Notes under the pieces: model-generated
What the model saw: the letters and a program-made list of their open reading frames with translations, nothing else
What the model was told of the DNA's origin: nothing
Databases searched by the model: none
Shown here: piece after piece, positions 5,542 through 7,930 of the stretch
Position numbering within the stretch: position 1 is the stretch's first letter
Layout of the letters: the number at the start of each line of letters is the position of its first letter
Assembly: GCA_902783675.1 (NCBI GenBank)
Contig: CACZRW010000121.1
Span: forward strand, 1 to 7,930
DNA length: 7,930 nt
Origin: an uncultured Pseudomonadota bacterium
GTDB lineage: Bacteria > Pseudomonadota > Alphaproteobacteria > CACZRW01
Direction of reading: 5' to 3'
Program-made: the position numbers and the translations under genes

Positions 5542-6297
5542 ATGCTATTTGCTCTCGATGTCGGAAATACTAATGTAAATATGGCTTTGCTTGATGATGA
5601 CAAGGTTGTCAAAAAGGCAAAAATCAAAAGCAAAGAACTGCCCGCCGATGCCCTAAAAACCGCTTTTTCCCAATTTGCAGAAAATTATAAAATAGACGGA
5701 ATTGTTTGCGCAAATGTGGTGAAAGAGCTTGGACCCGTTCTGCAAACCGCTTTGAAAGATTTTGGGAAAGAGCCTTTGTTTATCAATGCTTATATGGACT
5801 TAGGCTATAAGATACGAGAGGACAGGAAACCGAGCGTGGGAGCGGATATCATCGCAACGAATGCCGGCGCTTATGCCCTATATGGTGATTGCTTGGTGGT
5901 GGATACGGGAACGGCGACTACTTTTCAAGTGGTAAAGGGCGGAGAGTTTAAAGGGTGTGTAATCGCCTCGGGGCTTTATATGGGGGTGCAGGCACTTTAC
6001 GACTTTACCTCTTTGCTTCCTAAAATAAAGGTGGAAAAGCCGCAGAGTGTTCTCGGGACCGATACCGTGGGGTGCATGCAAAGCGGTGCCTTTTACGGGC
6101 ATGCGGGAATGATTGAAGGACTTATCAGGCGGATTAAGATAGAAGTCGCAGCACCGCTTACCGTTGTGGCTACGGGCGGCGCGGCGGAAATGATAAACGA
6201 GGTATTAGATGAGCCCTTTGACATCATAGACAATGATTTAATTTTCAAAGGATTAAAAATCATTTATGATAAAAACGGTTTAAGGGTTAAGGGTTAA
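5542..6297 (+). CDS. coaX: Type III pantothenate kinase
   Basis: CoaX phosphorylates pantothenate with ATP, the first step of coenzyme A synthesis. Its 251 residues match the family, which belongs to the acetate/sugar kinase-Hsc70-actin fold. Landmarks are LDVGNTN (5-11), the phosphate 1 loop with Asp6; KPSVGAD (96-102) with the likely general base Asp102; VVDTGTATTF (119-128), the phosphate 2 loop; LGTDTVGCMQSG (171-182); and VVATGGAA (208-215), the adenosine region. The usual GADR reads GADI here, with Ile103 in the Arg position. The start at 5542 puts Asp6 where expected. GGA elements lie nine and thirteen bases before it, so initiation may be modest. The gene ends in a 7-base tandem repeat and is separated from sufE by four bases, indicating an operon. 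Type III enzymes are known to resist CoA feedback. Confidence 0.96.
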   Translation: MLFALDVGNTNVNMALLDDDKVVKKAKIKSKELPADALKTAFSQFAENYKIDGIVCANVVKELGPVLQTALKDFGKEPLFINAYMDLGYKIREDRKPSVGADIIATNAGAYALYGDCLVVDTGTATTFQVVKGGEFKGCVIASGLYMGVQALYDFTSLLPKIKVEKPQSVLGTDTVGCMQSGAFYGHAGMIEGLIRRIKIEVAAPLTVVATGGAAEMINEVLDEPFDIIDNDLIFKGLKIIYDKNGLRVKG

Positions 6298-6300
6298 GGT
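6280..6300 (+). repeat. Three-copy 7-base tandem repeat at the coaX-sufE junction
   Basis: TTAAGGG, TTAAGGG and TTAAGGT follow each other directly. They encode the last residues and stop of coaX, and the second AAGGG (6289-6293) sits eight bases before the sufE ATG, a good Shine-Dalgarno position. The last AAGG is only two bases from the ATG and is too close to serve. Confidence 0.85.
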
Positions 6301-6301
6301 T

Positions 6302-6733
6302 ATGGATAAAGATTTAACTATTGACGAGTTGATGGAGAACTTCTCCTTATTTGAGGACTGGGAAGACAAGTATCGCTATTTGCTTGAGCTTGGCGAAGGG
6401 CTTGGTGATATGCCTTTGGCGGACAAAACCGAAGCAAATAAGGTCGAAGGTTGCACCAGCCAGGTTTGGCTTACTTATGAGCTTAAAAAGGGTGATGACG
6501 GGCTGGGGCGCCTTTACTTTAAAGCGGACAGTGATGCGCATATCGTAAAGGGACTGATTGCGATTTTACTTACCGTCTACAACGGCAAAATGCCTCAAGA
6601 CATATTGGCAATAGATATAAGAGAGATATTCAAAAAGCTGGGATTAGATGAGAACCTTAGCCCTACGCGCCGTAACGGCTTTTTCTCTATGGTGAAAAAA
6701 ATACATGAGACAGCCGCGGCAGTGGATTGGTAA
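6302..6733 (+). CDS. sufE: SufE family cysteine desulfuration protein
   Basis: SufE accepts persulfide sulfur from the cysteine desulfurase SufS and passes it to the SufBCD scaffold for Fe-S cluster assembly in the cytoplasm. The 143 residues match the family length. The motif KVEGCTSQVWL (47-57) carries the acceptor Cys51, and LSPTRRNGFFSMVKKIH near the C-terminus is the other conserved block. The N-terminal FEDWEDKYRYLLELGEGL (17-34) is typical. It follows coaX by four bases with the ribosome binding site provided by the repeat there. No sufS or sufBCD is visible in the window, so the rest of the Suf machinery must be elsewhere. The related CsdE has the same fold and Cys motif, so a CsdA partner cannot be excluded. 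Confidence 0.95.
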   Translation: MDKDLTIDELMENFSLFEDWEDKYRYLLELGEGLGDMPLADKTEANKVEGCTSQVWLTYELKKGDDGLGRLYFKADSDAHIVKGLIAILLTVYNGKMPQDILAIDIREIFKKLGLDENLSPTRRNGFFSMVKKIHETAAAVDW

Positions 6734-6743
6734 TCTTTTTAAA

Positions 6744-6751
6744 AGGAGAGG
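6744..6751 (+). promoter_or_regulatory. Strong ribosome binding site for the gene at 6754
   Basis: AGGAGAGG lies just before the ATG at 6754; its GGAG core is about six bases from the start codon. With only 20 bases after the sufE stop, this suggests the gene is co-transcribed with coaX and sufE. Confidence 0.7.
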
Positions 6752-6753
6752 AC

Positions 6754-7930
6754 ATGGGCTATACAACTTTTAAGCAATACTTAATTGGTCGCGGGGGTTT
6801 CTTTGTCGGAGCCTTGTTTATCCTGACGGTCGGACTTTTTATGGCGCCCGAGGATACGGCGATGAGATTGTTTCCTTTCCTTTTTGGGATAATGCCGCTG
6901 GCGGTGCCGGCAGTGCTGCTTTCTTTGTGGCTTGCCGATGAGAAAAAGCACCAGACGGAAATAAGGCAAAGGGTAAAGGCGGCTCTTGGCTTTTGGAGTA
7001 TGTTGGTTGCAACCACCCTGCTCTTTGCGCTTGCCGACATACTTATATATAAGGCCGGAGTCGGAGCGATAGTTTCATCTTACTTGGCGCTTTTGATTAT
7101 GGGCACGGCTTTTGTGGGGATATCTGCCTTGGCTTTGGTGATTTTCAAGAATCCTGCGCTTAAAACTTTGGGTGCGGTCATCTTCTGCTTTATCTTTTAC
7201 CAACTGACCGCAGGAGAGTTTATAGCCATAAGCTCGGGAATGATAGGGCTTACCGATGCCGTGTATCTTTTGTCCTTTGCCTTTGGCGCTATGGTGGCGG
7301 CGTTCATTCTGGCAGCCGGTAAGGCGTGGACGGTCAAGGTTATGCAGATGATATGCCTTGTCATCATCTTGGTAAGCGGCAACCTTATCGTAAAGCCTTT
7401 GGATTCTTCGTTTTACCTTGACTGGTCCATGGGTAAGCAGTTCTCGGTAAAGGAGGATGTAAAGAATCAGTTGCTGGCGATTACCAAGCCCGTGACGATT
7501 ACCCTTTTTCTGCCTAAGCAAATAATGCTGGAAAATCCTAATACCAAAGCGATGGCTCGAACCTTTAAGCGCTATATGAACGATTTTAGCAAAAATGCCG
7601 GCGGTATGATACTTTTCAAAGACTTGACAGGCGTGGCAAAAGACGGCGACTTTGCGGTGATAATCGCCGATGACGAAGGAAAAGAGGACTATATTTTCCT
7701 TCCCGGGACTAATAAAACCGCCGAGTTTGAAAAGGCCCTGTTGCAAAAAGTGTTAAAGGCCGGCGGTGTTCCCGAGATTATTATGCCAAAAGCGGCCGAG
7801 GTTAAAAAGCTTGATATTATGGCGCAGGATAAGGCCGTGCTTTTATGGAATGTCACGACGGGGATTTACTTTGGTTTATTCCTTATATGGGCGGTGGCGT
7901 TTATCCTTTATAAAAGGCGGCAAGGAAAGG
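6754..7930 (+). CDS. ABC-2 permease/GldG-like fusion membrane protein, 3' end missing
   Basis: The frame is open from 6754 to the window edge, 392 residues with no stop. The N-terminal half has about seven hydrophobic helices (roughly 15-30, 41-61, 79-98, 107-131, 138-160, 168-188, 196-213). Between the second and third, LADEKKHQTEI (60-70) resembles the EEkrxGTxE loop of ABC-2 permeases such as GldF, though the Gly-Thr is lost. From 218, SSFYLDWSMGKQFSV and then ITKPVTITLFLPK (243-255) resemble the start of the GldG auxiliary domain, which in that family is periplasmic. Hydrophobic helix 361-386 followed by KRRQGK looks like the usual C-terminal anchor, so the protein probably ends soon after the window and its soluble domain, about 150 residues, is short for GldG. 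It probably works with an ABC ATPase, but none lies upstream. The substrate is unknown; the similarity is by eye. Confidence 0.6.
   Translation, partial: MGYTTFKQYLIGRGGFFVGALFILTVGLFMAPEDTAMRLFPFLFGIMPLAVPAVLLSLWLADEKKHQTEIRQRVKAALGFWSMLVATTLLFALADILIYKAGVGAIVSSYLALLIMGTAFVGISALALVIFKNPALKTLGAVIFCFIFYQLTAGEFIAISSGMIGLTDAVYLLSFAFGAMVAAFILAAGKAWTVKVMQMICLVIILVSGNLIVKPLDSSFYLDWSMGKQFSVKEDVKNQLLAITKPVTITLFLPKQIMLENPNTKAMARTFKRYMNDFSKNAGGMILFKDLTGVAKDGDFAVIIADDEGKEDYIFLPGTNKTAEFEKALLQKVLKAGGVPEIIMPKAAEVKKLDIMAQDKAVLLWNVTTGIYFGLFLIWAVAFILYKRRQGK

Noticed and set aside
5393..5578. Plus-strand frame of 61 codons in the divergent gap
   Set aside because: It overlaps the start of coaX in another frame and crosses the promoter region; its composition is AT-driven and it has no ribosome binding site.
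7075..7746. Minus-strand frame of 223 codons
   Set aside because: It is the shadow of the membrane protein gene on the plus strand, which has a strong ribosome binding site, coherent helices and GldG-like blocks; the antisense product is His/Gln/Arg-rich and domainless.

Overview
The window reads as an ordinary chromosomal stretch of an alphaproteobacterium of middling GC content. The best taxonomic hint is the RluD-type pseudouridine synthase, which has an alphaproteobacterial style, divergently paired with a small single-helix protein that resembles the DUF6476 family. SufE, CoaX and a CCA-encoding tRNA-Glu fit this. The assignment is by recognition only, with no search behind it. I see no phage, transposon, CRISPR or plasmid genes.

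Layout. Positions 1-228 (minus) hold the start of an unrecognised membrane-anchored protein. Positions 229-552 contain no protein gene but hold a compact unit on the minus strand: a promoter, a run of stable hairpins and an intrinsic terminator just upstream of that gene. It could be a free small RNA or a riboswitch-like leader. Next come rluD (553-1545, minus) and, divergently, the DUF6476-like gene (1610-1969, plus). These are followed by tRNA-Glu(CUC) (2026-2101) and a divergent member of the SAM hydroxide adenosyltransferase family (2155-2979), which ends at a clear terminator. On the minus strand, an aldose-1-epimerase-like gene (4489-5394) and pyruvate kinase (3042-4487) form a tight two-gene unit. 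A shared divergent promoter region (5395-5541) leads on the plus strand to coaX (5542-6297), sufE (6302-6733) and an ABC-2/GldG-like membrane protein (6754 to past the window end), closely spaced and probably co-transcribed.

How the genes fit together. Most are housekeeping: 23S rRNA modification, glutamate decoding, sugar entry into glycolysis and its last ATP-yielding step, the first step of CoA synthesis and sulfur transfer for Fe-S clusters. The less ordinary parts are the structured RNA at 254-448, two enzymes whose expected catalytic residues seem replaced (the SAM-family protein and the epimerase), and the fused transporter-like protein with no ATPase gene before it. No dramatic new multi-gene system is visible. 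The RNA locus is the best candidate for something undescribed.
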